Origin: an uncultured bacterium | Lineage (GTDB): Bacteria; Pseudomonadota; Gammaproteobacteria; Burkholderiales; Burkholderiaceae_E | NCBI GenBank assembly: GCA_903907905.1 | Contig: CAIVPX010000090.1 | Location: 1 to 39,099 of the forward strand | DNA: 39,099 nt | Direction: 5' to 3' | In this document: one piece after another, positions 18,595-27,057 of the stretch | How positions within the stretch are numbered: the first letter of the stretch is position 1 | How the letters are laid out: the number at the start of each line of letters is the position of its first letter | Program-made: the position numbers and the translations under genes | The notes under the pieces: generated by a model | The model's database searches: none | Seen by the model: the letters and a program-made list of their open reading frames with translations, nothing else | Told to the model about the DNA's origin: nothing

Positions 18595-19972
18595 GACCCG
18601 AGCCCTCATCCCGCTGGCGCTTGCCCTGCTTGCCGCCACGCTCGTCGGCTGTGCCGGCAGCCCCGACTACCGACGCCCGGTAATCGAGGTACCCGCGCAG
18701 TTCAGGGAGGCCGCACTTTTCAAGCTAGCTGGCCCTGCGGCGCAGATACCCCAGGCGTGGTGGCAGCTGTTTGGCGATGAGGTCCTGAACGGCCTGCAGT
18801 CGGAGATGAGCGCCGGAAATGAGAATCTTCGGGCTGCACTCGCCCAGTATCGCGCGGCGAGCGCAGCACTCGACGCCTCGCGGGCGCCCCTGCTGCCAAC
18901 GGTCGGCACGAGCGTTTCGGCATCCCGGGGCCGCAGCCCCACGGCGCCGGCCTCCAGTACGATCTACACTCCAGCGGCCACCGCCAGCTGGGAGGCCGAC
19001 CTCTGGGGACGGCTGGGCGCGCAGGTTGACAGCGCACGCGCCCGGCTCGAGGCCAGCGAGTTTGATCTGGCCGCCGTTCGGCTGTCGCTGCAGGCTACAC
19101 TCGCGCAAACCTATCTGGGCATGCGGGCGGCCGAAGCGCAGATCGCCCTGCTCGACAATACGGTCAAGGCCTACCAGCGATCGCTGGAGATGACGCAGGA
19201 CCGTTATCGGGTGGGCGTGGTGTCGGCCACCGACGTCGCACAGGCTCAGACACAGCTGAAGTCGGCCCAGGCACAGGCCGCCGAAGCCCAGGGCAGTCGG
19301 GCGCTGCTCGAGCACGCCATCGCGGTACTGCTCGGACGCCCGCCTGCGTCACTGGTGCTGGCCGAAAACTCGAAGCTGCCCGATCTGCCCAACCCGCCCA
19401 CGCAAGTGCCGGCAGAGTTGCTGCGACGTCGGCCCGACATCGCGGCGGCCGAGCGACGGGTGGCCGCCGCCAACGCACAGGTCGGCCTTGCGCAGACCGC
19501 CTTCTTCCCTTCGGTGACGCTGTCGGCCAATGCCAACTATCGTGCAAGCGGTCTGGCTGATCTCATCTCCGCGCCGCATCTTTTCTGGTCGCTCGGGCCC
19601 AGCCTTGCCCTGACCGCTTTCGATGGCGGCGCCAGGCGGGCGGCAGTCGAGGGTGCCCAGGCCGCGCTCGAGCAGACGGCGGCGGCCTACCGGCAGACCG
19701 TGCTCACGGCCATGCAGGAGGTCGAGGACAACCTGGCGCTGGCCGCTGCGCTGCACCGTCAGACGCAGCTGCTCGAAGAGTCGCTGGTCGAGGCCCGGCG
19801 CGCCCTGGAACTCACCCTCAACCAGTACCGCGCCGGCACGGTCAGCTACCTGAACGTCGTGGCGGCGCAAACCACGGCGCTCTCGGTGGAGCGAGCGCTG
19901 CTCGATGCGCGCAGCCGGCAACTGTCGGCCACCAACCAGCTGCTCAAGAACCTCGCGGGCGACTGGCGCTGA
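18584..19972 (+). CDS. RND outer-membrane efflux lipoprotein (OprM/NodT type)
   Basis: A 462-residue TolC-class outer-membrane factor. The GTG at 18584 is the chosen start, with GGAG seven bases upstream; it yields a lipoprotein signal ending in the lipobox TLVGC, so Cys23 would be acylated. The frame is open upstream but that part overlaps the pump gene and lacks a signal. Two OEP repeats follow, each with the long helical stretches of the periplasmic tunnel (e.g. residues ~75-110, 160-260) and the PDYRRP and [11 protein letters not shown] landmarks. It completes the tripartite export pump, so unlike E. coli mdtABC this operon does not need TolC from elsewhere. Confidence 0.92.
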   Translation: MRPETRALIPLALALLAATLVGCAGSPDYRRPVIEVPAQFREAALFKLAGPAAQIPQAWWQLFGDEVLNGLQSEMSAGNENLRAALAQYRAASAALDASRAPLLPTVGTSVSASRGRSPTAPASSTIYTPAATASWEADLWGRLGAQVDSARARLEASEFDLAAVRLSLQATLAQTYLGMRAAEAQIALLDNTVKAYQRSLEMTQDRYRVGVVSATDVAQAQTQLKSAQAQAAEAQGSRALLEHAIAVLLGRPPASLVLAENSKLPDLPNPPTQVPAELLRRRPDIAAAERRVAAANAQVGLAQTAFFPSVTLSANANYRASGLADLISAPHLFWSLGPSLALTAFDGGARRAAVEGAQAALEQTAAAYRQTVLTAMQEVEDNLALAAALHRQTQLLEESLVEARRALELTLNQYRAGTVSYLNVVAAQTTALSVERALLDARSRQLSATNQLLKNLAGDWR

Positions 19973-19993
19973 TTGCATCACCGAAATCGACGC

Positions 19994-20023
19994 TTTACAG
20001 CCCCGGCTGTCCTTGGGTAACGT
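19994..20023 (+). promoter_or_regulatory. Candidate promoter with internal palindrome before the dioxygenase gene
   Basis: TTTACA (19994-19999), an 18-base spacer and TAACGT (20018-20023) precede the TauD-like gene. Within the spacer edge lies ACAGCC-CC-GGCTGT (19997-20010), a palindrome with perfect 6-base arms. It could be an operator, or alternatively a weak hairpin ending the efflux operon. Confidence 0.35.
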
Positions 20024-20060
20024 TGGCTGATCCGCCTCGCTTCGGTACCCAGGACGCCCC

Positions 20061-20870
20061 ATGCCGCTCCAGCTTCATCCGCTCAACCCCTACCTGGGCG
20101 TCCGGGTCGAGGGCATTGACCTTCGAACGAGCATCGCCGAGCCCGAGGCTCAGGCGCTACGCGAGGCGCTCAAGCACCACCGCCTGCTTCTGCTTCGGCA
20201 ATCGGGCCTCAGCACCGAGGATCAGCTGCGCTTTACCCGGATATTCGGTGAGGTCTATGCCTCGCGCGCATACAAAGGCGAGATGGGCGACCAGGGCTAC
20301 TATTTTTCGAATACCCGCGCCGATGGACAGCTCGGCACCGGTGAACTGTCCTATCACCACGACCACCTGTTCAACCCCAGCCCCTGTCGGGCGGCCGTGC
20401 TGTACGCCATCGAGGTACCGGCCTCGGGCAGTGCGACCAAGTTTCGGGACGCAGTCGAGATGGCTCGCCGCATCCCCACCTCACGCGCCGAACAGATTCG
20501 ACAGATCCGCTGCCTGCACCTGCTCGACTACGCCAGCATCACAGAAAAGGGGCGGGTCGATCTGTCCGAAGTCTCGCCCAAGGCCTTGCGTTCCTGGCAG
20601 CCGCTGCTCTGGACCGATCCCGAATCGGGCCGGCAGGCGCTCTGGCTCGTTCCGCTCACCACCATCGACTTTGAGGGTATCGAGCGCGAGTCCGGCTACC
20701 AACTGATCGACGAACTCTGGGCGACGGCTGAAGCGATGACCGACATCGAGTATGTTCACCCGTGGCATCAGGATGACCTGTTGATCTGGGACAACCGGTT
20801 GCTCAGTCACGCCCGACTGCCTTTCAACGACCAGGAGCCCCGCACGCTTCGACGCACCACGGTGCGCTGA
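20061..20870 (+). CDS. TauD/TfdA-family 2-oxoglutarate-dependent dioxygenase
   Basis: The 269-residue enzyme belongs to the Fe(II)/2-oxoglutarate dioxygenases that hydroxylate taurine, aryloxyacetates and similar acids. The iron triad is His99 and Asp101 in YHHD and His250 in LLSHARLPF. Arg261 and Arg265 lie 11 and 15 residues after the distal His, exactly the TauD spacing for binding 2-oxoglutarate. The N-terminal GVRVEGIDL is the usual start of the family. AGGA precedes the ATG. A Bug receptor gene follows after 42 bases, so the receptor may deliver its substrate. Sulfonate, aryloxy and other carboxylate substrates are all possible; the sequence does not decide. Confidence 0.9.
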   Translation: MPLQLHPLNPYLGVRVEGIDLRTSIAEPEAQALREALKHHRLLLLRQSGLSTEDQLRFTRIFGEVYASRAYKGEMGDQGYYFSNTRADGQLGTGELSYHHDHLFNPSPCRAAVLYAIEVPASGSATKFRDAVEMARRIPTSRAEQIRQIRCLHLLDYASITEKGRVDLSEVSPKALRSWQPLLWTDPESGRQALWLVPLTTIDFEGIERESGYQLIDELWATAEAMTDIEYVHPWHQDDLLIWDNRLLSHARLPFNDQEPRTLRRTTVR

Positions 20871-20912
20871 GCCGTCCGCAGGCGAACCTCACCTACAACC
20901 GGAGACACTGTG

Positions 20913-21896
20913 ATGCTCAGACAAGGATTTCGCGCGGCAATCGGGCTCGCCGCACTGATGGCGTTGTCCTGTGGCCCGGCCTCGGCTCAGGTCTGGCCTT
21001 CCAAGCAGATCAATCTCGTCGTCAACTCAGCCCCAGGGGGGCCCACCGATATCGTCGCACGCGCCATCCGCGACCACCTGCGCAATCAACTCGGCCAGCA
21101 GGTCATCGTGCTCAACCGTGATGGCGCGATCGGCCGAACGGGTGCCCTGTCGGTGGCGCGGGCCACGCCCGACGGCTACACCCTGCTCATGTCGGGCGCG
21201 GGCCCCATGCTGATCTCGCCACTCACCATGGAAAAAATGCAGTACGACGCGGTTCACGATTTCGAACCGGTCAACCTCTGCGTCGAAGTGCCAGTCATCC
21301 TGTCGGTTCACAAATCCGTGGCGCGCACGTTGGCCGAATTCGTCGAGAAAGCCAAACAGTCGCCGGGCAAGCTGAGCTTTGCCTCAACCGGCGTGGGCGG
21401 CCCCGCGCACATGGTGGGCGAGTATCTGAAACTGCTGGCCGGCATCGACATGCTGCACGTCCCCTACCGCTCCCAGCCTCAGGCCGTGGTCGCGCTGGTC
21501 GGCCACGAGGTGTCGCTTTACACGGGCACGCCGGGAGCGGTTGCGCCTCACGGACAAACCGGCGCCCTCAATCTGCTCGCCATCACCGGCACCAACCGTT
21601 CGCCGCTTGCGCCCGAAGTGCCCACCACCGCTGAAGCGGGCTATCCCAAGCTGGGCGTTCCCGCGTTTTTCGGTCTCTTCGTACCGGCCAAGACCCCGCG
21701 GGAGATCATCGACAAAATCGATGAAGCGTCCCGCCTGGCGCTTGCTCAGCCCGAGGTGATCAAGTCGCTCGAGGGCGTCGGCTTCATCGTCAGAGCCTGG
21801 GGGCCTGATCGTTTTCGCCAATACATCAGCGACGAAATGCAGATTTGGTCACAGGTGGTCAAGAGCGCCGGCATCCGCGTCAAGGCCGACGACTGA
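20913..21896 (+). CDS. Bug-family (TctC-like) periplasmic solute receptor 3
   Basis: This 327-residue Bug receptor has a Sec signal peptide (LRQGFRAAIGLAAL... to PASAQ) and family landmarks NLVVNSAPGGPTD, PDGYTLLMSG, SPGKLSFAS and MLHVPYRSQ. The ATG at 20913 is preferred over a GTG three bases earlier, since GGAG lies eight bases before the ATG. It follows the TauD-like gene at 42 bases, on the same strand, so they probably form an operon. Its Arg in VPYRSQ replaces the more usual Lys-Gly, which may alter ligand contacts. The ligand is unknown. Confidence 0.92.
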   Translation: MLRQGFRAAIGLAALMALSCGPASAQVWPSKQINLVVNSAPGGPTDIVARAIRDHLRNQLGQQVIVLNRDGAIGRTGALSVARATPDGYTLLMSGAGPMLISPLTMEKMQYDAVHDFEPVNLCVEVPVILSVHKSVARTLAEFVEKAKQSPGKLSFASTGVGGPAHMVGEYLKLLAGIDMLHVPYRSQPQAVVALVGHEVSLYTGTPGAVAPHGQTGALNLLAITGTNRSPLAPEVPTTAEAGYPKLGVPAFFGLFVPAKTPREIIDKIDEASRLALAQPEVIKSLEGVGFIVRAWGPDRFRQYISDEMQIWSQVVKSAGIRVKADD

Positions 21897-21916
21897 GCGC
21901 CTGGTTTTGGGGGCGC
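21897..21916. terminator. Possible bidirectional terminator between convergent genes
   Basis: GCGCC (21897-21901) and GGCGC (21912-21916) can pair around a 10-base T/G-rich loop in the 24-base gap between the Bug receptor and the convergent acyl-CoA ligase gene. The stem is short and no T-run follows, so this is tentative. Confidence 0.25.
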
Positions 21917-21920
21917 AGGC

Positions 21921-23540
21921 TCAGGCGCGCGAGACCTGCCACCCCGCCTGCTCGCGGTCCCAGGTGGCAGCGCTGACCCCGCGCTCGCGCAACAGCGTGC
22001 GCTGGATTTTCCCGGTGTCGGTGAGCGGCAGTTTGTCGACGAATTCAATGAAGCGCGGAATCGCAAAGTGAGCCAGGCGGCCGTCGAGGTGCGCCAGCAG
22101 TGACTGAGGCTCGAGCCGCGCGTCGTCCCTCAGCACCAGCACCGCCATGACATCCTCGTCACCCAGCGTTGAGGGCACGCCGAATGCGGCCGCATCGGAC
22201 ACCGCAGGGTGGCTGATCAGCGCCTGCTCCACTTCCCAGGCCGAGATGTTCTCGCCCCGACGCCGGATCGACTCCTTGAGGCGGCCCACGAAACGAAAAC
22301 GACCGTCGGGCTCGCGCACCACGAGATCGCCACTGTGAAACCACAGATTGCGCCAGGATTCGACAGTGGCCTTGTCTTGGCCCCAGTAGCCGCTCGCGAA
22401 GGCAAAGGCAATGTCAGCGCGCATCACCAGTTGCCCGGCATGACCATCAGGTACCGGGCAATCGTGTTCATCCACCACCTGTGCCTGAAAGCCCGGCACG
22501 ACGTGGCCCATCTGGCCCTGAACCTCCCAACCGCCGTCGGCAAAAAAGACGGCATTGCTCTCGGTTGAACCGTAGCCGCCCACCCTGCGGGGCACCCCGA
22601 AGCGGGCCGATACCTCGGCCCAGACGCTGCTTCGAAGGCTCGAGGCAAAAATCGTGTGCAGGGTGTGCGCGCGATCATCGGTCGATGCCGGCTGCGCGAG
22701 CAGCATGCTGCCCATCGCCCCGACCAGACAGCCGTGGGTCGCGCCCGCAGCGGCCGCCTGGGCCCAGTAACGCGAGGCTGAGAATCGCCCAGCGATGATG
22801 CAGCGTGCGCCGTGAATGAGGCACTGCACCAGCGAGGACAGCGCGTGAATGTGAAAAAGGGGCAGGGTCGTGAAGGACACAGACTCGGCGGTGATGGCCG
22901 ACATCTGCGCCATCAGCGCCGCCCACCAGTAAAGCTGCTCACTCGGATAGATCACGCCCTTGGCGGGCCCGGTCGTCCCCGAGGTATAGAGAATCGCGCA
23001 GGGATCACCGGGCGCAAAGGTCTGCAGGCACAGCGGGTCAGCGCCTGCGGGCATCGGCTGGCAGTGGATGCCATCGGGAAGCCTGGCAGGGGGGTCATCG
23101 ACCCACCAGACCCGCTCGAGGGCGGGTGCCGACAGCGATGCGAGATGTACGGCCAGCTTGCTCTCGATGACCAGCAGGCGCGCACCCGAATTGTGCAAGG
23201 GGTGGGCAAGCTGCGCGCCCCGCAGCGCGGTGTTGAGCGGCACCGCAATTGCGCCCAGCCACAGACAGCCCATGAAGGCGCGAATGAACTCGACCCGGTT
23301 GCCCAGCATGATGGCCACGCGGTCACCGCGCGACACGCCAGCGGCCTGCAGCGAGCCGGCGAAGCGCGCGGCCTCGTCCCGGCATTGAGAAAAACTCAGC
23401 TCGCACCCGTCGATTTCGACAAAACGGCGCTCGCCGTAACGTTGGGCCTGGCGATGCAGCAACGCAGGCAGACAACGTTCGCCCGGGCCGGGCGCCTGGG
23501 CGATGACCCGGGCGAACCCGGCGCGTTGGTGCTCGTTCAA
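21921..23540 (-). CDS. Acyl-CoA ligase (AMP-forming), paralog 1
   Basis: A 539-residue ANL-superfamily ligase that activates a carboxylic acid to its CoA thioester through an acyl-adenylate. The P-loop is YTSGTTGPAKG (185-195); GYGSTE binds the adenylate; the hinge is GRLKESIRRRGENIS; the adenylation lysine is Lys511 in DTGKIQR. It starts at a TTG, the only possible start before the in-frame upstream stop, and its N-terminus then lines up with the paralog at 25372. It closes a minus-strand group with the DUF35 and thiolase-like genes (84 bases apart). ESIRRRGENIS resembles crotonobetaine/carnitine-type ligases, but the substrate is not assignable. Confidence 0.9.
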   Translation of the reverse strand: MNEHQRAGFARVIAQAPGPGERCLPALLHRQAQRYGERRFVEIDGCELSFSQCRDEAARFAGSLQAAGVSRGDRVAIMLGNRVEFIRAFMGCLWLGAIAVPLNTALRGAQLAHPLHNSGARLLVIESKLAVHLASLSAPALERVWWVDDPPARLPDGIHCQPMPAGADPLCLQTFAPGDPCAILYTSGTTGPAKGVIYPSEQLYWWAALMAQMSAITAESVSFTTLPLFHIHALSSLVQCLIHGARCIIAGRFSASRYWAQAAAAGATHGCLVGAMGSMLLAQPASTDDRAHTLHTIFASSLRSSVWAEVSARFGVPRRVGGYGSTESNAVFFADGGWEVQGQMGHVVPGFQAQVVDEHDCPVPDGHAGQLVMRADIAFAFASGYWGQDKATVESWRNLWFHSGDLVVREPDGRFRFVGRLKESIRRRGENISAWEVEQALISHPAVSDAAAFGVPSTLGDEDVMAVLVLRDDARLEPQSLLAHLDGRLAHFAIPRFIEFVDKLPLTDTGKIQRTLLRERGVSAATWDREQAGWQVSRA

Positions 23541-23624
23541 AGTGGGTGCCCGCTCAGCTTGATGCCATGCGTCGGTCGCCGCAGTGCCCGGATTGCCTGC
23601 GGCGCCCCCCGATCGCTTGCAACT

Positions 23625-24035
23625 CTAGGCCAGGCTCAGAGCCGGCAGCACCGACCCATCGGGCTGACGCTCGAACAGCACCCGCACCGGCAAATCGAGC
23701 GCAAGCGCGTCGGCGCCCGCCCCTCTGAGCGGGGCTTGAATACGGCCGCCTTCTTCCAGGTCGGCAATCACCAGTACGTAGGGCAGCGCATCCTTGAACC
23801 CGGGGTGAAACGCGTGATGAATGACGGTCCAGCTGTGCACGCGTCCACGGCCGGAGGCTTCGACCCAGTCGCTTTGCGTGGCATAGCAGTGATCGCAGAC
23901 ACTGCGGGGGTAGTGGCGCAAGCTGCCGCATGCGGCGCAACGTTGCAGCACCAGGCGCCCCTGATTCATCGCCTCCCAATAGGGGGCAGACTCAAGGCTG
24001 GGAACCGGCAGGGGTCGTGCGCTTTCGTTCGTCAT
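23625..24035 (-). CDS. DUF35 / Zn-ribbon OB-fold protein, partner of the thiolase-like gene
   Basis: This 136-residue protein has the two-part DUF35 layout: an N-terminal zinc ribbon with Cys33, Cys36, Cys47 and Cys50 (C-x2-C ... C-x2-C) and an OB-fold (~residues 55-125). Such proteins are obligate partners of thiolase-like enzymes, as in acetoacetyl-CoA synthesis and in steroid side-chain degradation (Ltp2 with the DUF35 part of ChsH2). The ATG at 24035 is chosen: AGGGG lies six bases before it and the thiolase-like gene stops two bases earlier, so translation is coupled. A TTG six bases upstream is possible but overlaps that stop. Confidence 0.88.
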   Translation of the reverse strand: MTNESARPLPVPSLESAPYWEAMNQGRLVLQRCAACGSLRHYPRSVCDHCYATQSDWVEASGRGRVHSWTVIHHAFHPGFKDALPYVLVIADLEEGGRIQAPLRGAGADALALDLPVRVLFERQPDGSVLPALSLA

Positions 24036-24037
24036 GA

Positions 24038-25189
24038 TCAACCCCTCCGCATGATGGCCACCGCGCCATCGCCCATGTCGCCGTAGCCGGTGACCAGCCC
24101 GAGTTCGGCCTTGTTGACCTGCGCAGCACCCGCCTCACCACGTAGTTGGCGGACCAGTTCGACGATATGGTTCATGCCCGCGATATGCGCCTGCGAGAGC
24201 AGCCCGCCGTGCGTATTCACCGGTAGTTTTCCTTCCAGCGCAATGGCGCCCGATTCGACAAAGGCCCCGCCCTCGCCCTTGGCGCAAAAGCCCAGGTCTT
24301 CGAGCTGGCACATGACCACGTACGTGAAGCAGTCGTAGATTTCGGCTACCTGAATGTCGGCCGGCGTCACGCCCGCCATGGCGAACGCTCTGGGCGCCGC
24401 CTTGGCCACGCCAAAGCGGGTCATGTCGGCGCGCTGCGTGATTGAACTGGGAGAATCGGGGTGCCCTTCGGCCACACCCATGATGATCGCCGGCCGCTGG
24501 CGTAGATCTCGGGCACGCTCGGTCGAGGTGACCACAATGGCCGCGCCGCCATCGCTCTCGAGGCTGCAGTCGAGCAGGCGAAAGGGATCGGCGATGAGGC
24601 GCGAGTGCTGGTGGTCCTCGATCGTGATCGGGTCTTTCTTCATCGACCGGGGGTTGAGGGCCGCGTTGCGTCGGGTGTTGACGGCGATCGCACCGAATTG
24701 GCGACTGGTGGTGCCGTAGAGCGCCATGTGGCGCCGGGCCATGGGCGCATAGAGCTGCGCAGGCGCCATCGCACCGATGGGCGCCTCATATTCCGCCATG
24801 AGCTTGAACTGCGGCATCTCCATGATGCGGCTACCGACGCGAGCGCCCGAAGAGCCGTTGCGTCCGAGCGGCATGAGTACATGCCGACAGATGCCCGCGT
24901 TGATGGCGGCCACGGCAACCTGAAGCGCGGCAACGCTGCTGGCGCCGCCCATGGGCACCGTGGCTGAAAAACGCAGGTCGGGAATGCCGAAATTGGTGAC
25001 GATGTCTTCAGCCACCGCACCCGTGCCATACATGATCAGGCCATCGATGTCCTTGGGCGAGAGGCCCGCATCGCGGATGGCGGCGAGCGAGGCCTCGCAC
25101 TGCAGCGCGACAACGCTCTTGCCCGAACTGCGGCTGTAGTCGGTCTCGCCAATACCGGCGACGGCGCCAGCTTCGAAAAGCGGTGACAT
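24038..25189 (-). CDS. Thiolase-like (SCP2/lipid-transfer type) protein without the nucleophilic Cys
   Basis: The 383-residue protein has the thiolase fold signature GIGETDYSRSSGKS at the start, SDGGAAIVV near 212-220, and HGG at 327-329. Where ordinary thiolases have the nucleophilic Cys, the sequence reads PMGGASSVAAL (Ser84-Ser85), so it cannot be a normal thiolase. The Tyr-Asp-Cys-Phe motif at 285-288 resembles that of SCP2-type retro-aldolases such as Ltp2. With the DUF35 gene immediately downstream (2-base gap), an acyl-CoA aldolase or acyl-transfer complex is the best model. AGGAG precedes the ATG. It diverges from the second acyl-CoA ligase. Confidence 0.87.
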   Translation of the reverse strand: MSPLFEAGAVAGIGETDYSRSSGKSVVALQCEASLAAIRDAGLSPKDIDGLIMYGTGAVAEDIVTNFGIPDLRFSATVPMGGASSVAALQVAVAAINAGICRHVLMPLGRNGSSGARVGSRIMEMPQFKLMAEYEAPIGAMAPAQLYAPMARRHMALYGTTSRQFGAIAVNTRRNAALNPRSMKKDPITIEDHQHSRLIADPFRLLDCSLESDGGAAIVVTSTERARDLRQRPAIIMGVAEGHPDSPSSITQRADMTRFGVAKAAPRAFAMAGVTPADIQVAEIYDCFTYVVMCQLEDLGFCAKGEGGAFVESGAIALEGKLPVNTHGGLLSQAHIAGMNHIVELVRQLRGEAGAAQVNKAELGLVTGYGDMGDGAVAIMRRG

Positions 25190-25371
25190 GCAGTGCTCCT
25201 GAAAATCAAACCCTTATGCGCGGGCCCGCATCCGGAAACAGCCGCCGGAACTGCAGCACAAGGGATACCGCAGCGACGGCTATGCTATCGGATGAACAAT
25301 GGCCACGGGAGACCCCTTGCGGCATGGCCATTCCAAAGAACACGAATCGCTGACTGATCGGAGATCTCATC

Positions 25372-26991
25372 ATGACCGGCCGACCGGACCAGGCCTCGCC
25401 CTTCGCCCAGATCGTCTCCCGGGCTGCACCCGCCGCCCGCCGTAACGTCGCAGCCATGCTTCAGGATGCTGCCGAGACCCGTGGCGATCGCCGCCACATC
25501 ACCATCGGCTCGCAATCGCTCAGCTTCGTTCAGGCGCGCGACCATGCGGCTACCCAGGCGGGGCTGCTGGCGGCAAGCGGCATCAAGCGTGGCGACCGCA
25601 TCGCACTCATGTGTGCCAACCGGATTGAATGCCTGACGATGCTCTACGGCTGCTTCTGGCTGGGTGCGGTCGTGGTACCGATCAATATCGCATTGCGCGG
25701 CGCCCAACTCGCTCATGCCATCCGGCTCTCGAGCCCGCGCGTGCTGGTGGTCGATGGCGCCCTGCTCCAGCACCTCGAGCCTCTTGAGCCTTTCGCAGAC
25801 TCGCTCGACATCCTCGCGCTCGACAAGGCAAACATAGCCGCCGGCTTCAAGACCTTCGAACCCCCTGCGCACGCGTCACCCTATCCGCTTCAGAGTTTCG
25901 AGCCTGGCGATCCGGGAGCAATTCTGTTCACCTCGGGGACCACCGGACCGTCAAAGGGCGCCCTGTGCCCGATGGCCCAGTTTTACTGGTGGGCGCAGTA
26001 CCAGACCGCCGCCATGAGCGTCGACGCCCAGTCGGTGATCTACAACCCGCTGCCGCTCTTTCACATCAACGCCCTGAACTCGGTCACGCAAAGCCTGCTC
26101 ACCGGCGCACGTTGCGTGATCGGACAGCGCTTCTCGGCCTCCCGTTTCTGGCAGGAAGCCGCTCAGGCCGGCGCCACCCATAGCGCCATCATCGGTGCCA
26201 TGGCGGACATCCTGCTCGCCCAGCCCGACGGCCCCTGGGACCGCGCCCACCCTATTCGGACAGTTCTAGCCTCGAGCGTGAGGGCAGACACCTGGGCCAC
26301 CCTGTCGAGCCGCTTTGGCATTCCGAGACGGGTCGGCGGCTATGGGTCCACCGAGACCAATCTGGTGTTCAACAGCGACGACGGCTGGGAGACCCAGGGC
26401 AACATGGGCTTCGCCGCCGACGGATTCGAGGCCCAGGTCGTGGATGAGCAGGACAACCCGCTGGCCGACGGTAGCGCCGGCGAACTCGTCGTTCGAAGCC
26501 ACATCCCCTTCGCCTTTGCACTGGGCTACTGGGGCATGCCCGACGCAACGGTGTCGGCATGGCGAAATCTCTGGTTTCACACCGGGGATCGGGTCGTGAG
26601 AAACCGGGACGGCCGCTTTCGCTTCGTCGGGCGCCTCAAGGAGTCGATCAGGCGGCGCGGCGAGAACATCTCGGCCTGGGAGGTCGAGCAGGCGCTGCTG
26701 GGGCACCCGTCGATTGCCGAAGCCGCCGTCTACGGTGTCGAGGCAGCGCTCGGCGACGAAGAGGTGATGGCCACACTGGTGCTGCGCGCCAGTGCCAGCT
26801 TGAACCCCGCCGAGCTCATCGCCTTCCTCGAGCCGCGCTTGGCAAAATTTGCCATTCCAAGGTTTATCGATTTTGGCGATACCCTGCCCCTGACCGATAC
26901 CGGCAAGATCCGACGCGGCGAGTTGAAGGCGCGTGGCGTCAGCCCCACCACCTGGGACCGGGAACAGGAATCGCCGACGCGTCGGCGTTAG
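25372..26991 (+). CDS. Acyl-CoA ligase (AMP-forming), paralog 2
   Basis: A second 539-residue AMP-forming ligase, closely related along its whole length to the one at 21921-23540. Its P-loop is FTSGTTGPSKG (186-196), the adenylate motif GYGSTETN, the hinge GRLKESIRRRGENIS and the adenylation Lys512 in DTGKIRR. Both share the unusual ending TTWDREQ. Having two similar ligases flanking the thiolase-like/DUF35 genes suggests two related acid substrates or a duplication within the cluster. GGAG lies before the ATG. The gene stands alone on the plus strand and converges with the nitronate-monooxygenase-like gene. Confidence 0.9.
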   Translation: MTGRPDQASPFAQIVSRAAPAARRNVAAMLQDAAETRGDRRHITIGSQSLSFVQARDHAATQAGLLAASGIKRGDRIALMCANRIECLTMLYGCFWLGAVVVPINIALRGAQLAHAIRLSSPRVLVVDGALLQHLEPLEPFADSLDILALDKANIAAGFKTFEPPAHASPYPLQSFEPGDPGAILFTSGTTGPSKGALCPMAQFYWWAQYQTAAMSVDAQSVIYNPLPLFHINALNSVTQSLLTGARCVIGQRFSASRFWQEAAQAGATHSAIIGAMADILLAQPDGPWDRAHPIRTVLASSVRADTWATLSSRFGIPRRVGGYGSTETNLVFNSDDGWETQGNMGFAADGFEAQVVDEQDNPLADGSAGELVVRSHIPFAFALGYWGMPDATVSAWRNLWFHTGDRVVRNRDGRFRFVGRLKESIRRRGENISAWEVEQALLGHPSIAEAAVYGVEAALGDEEVMATLVLRASASLNPAELIAFLEPRLAKFAIPRFIDFGDTLPLTDTGKIRRGELKARGVSPTTWDREQESPTRRR

Positions 26992-27057
26992 CGCAGCGTC
27001 GGCGCCTGACGGACACCTTACCGAGCCCTCGCCCGCCGCCCAAGCCTCGTCCGTCGC

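Noticed and set aside
22812-24086. Plus-strand frame of 424 codons opposite the first acyl-CoA ligase and DUF35 genes
   Set aside because: The minus-strand genes have clear motifs and coupled starts; this frame has no recognisable domain.
24038-25189. Ordinary acetyl-CoA acetyltransferase annotation
   Set aside because: The nucleophilic Cys of thiolases is missing at the expected position, so only the fold name is kept.
27008-27055. GACGGAC and GTCCGTC inverted repeat between convergent genes
   Set aside because: The arms pair perfectly but the loop is 34 bases and no T-run follows, so it is a poor terminator.
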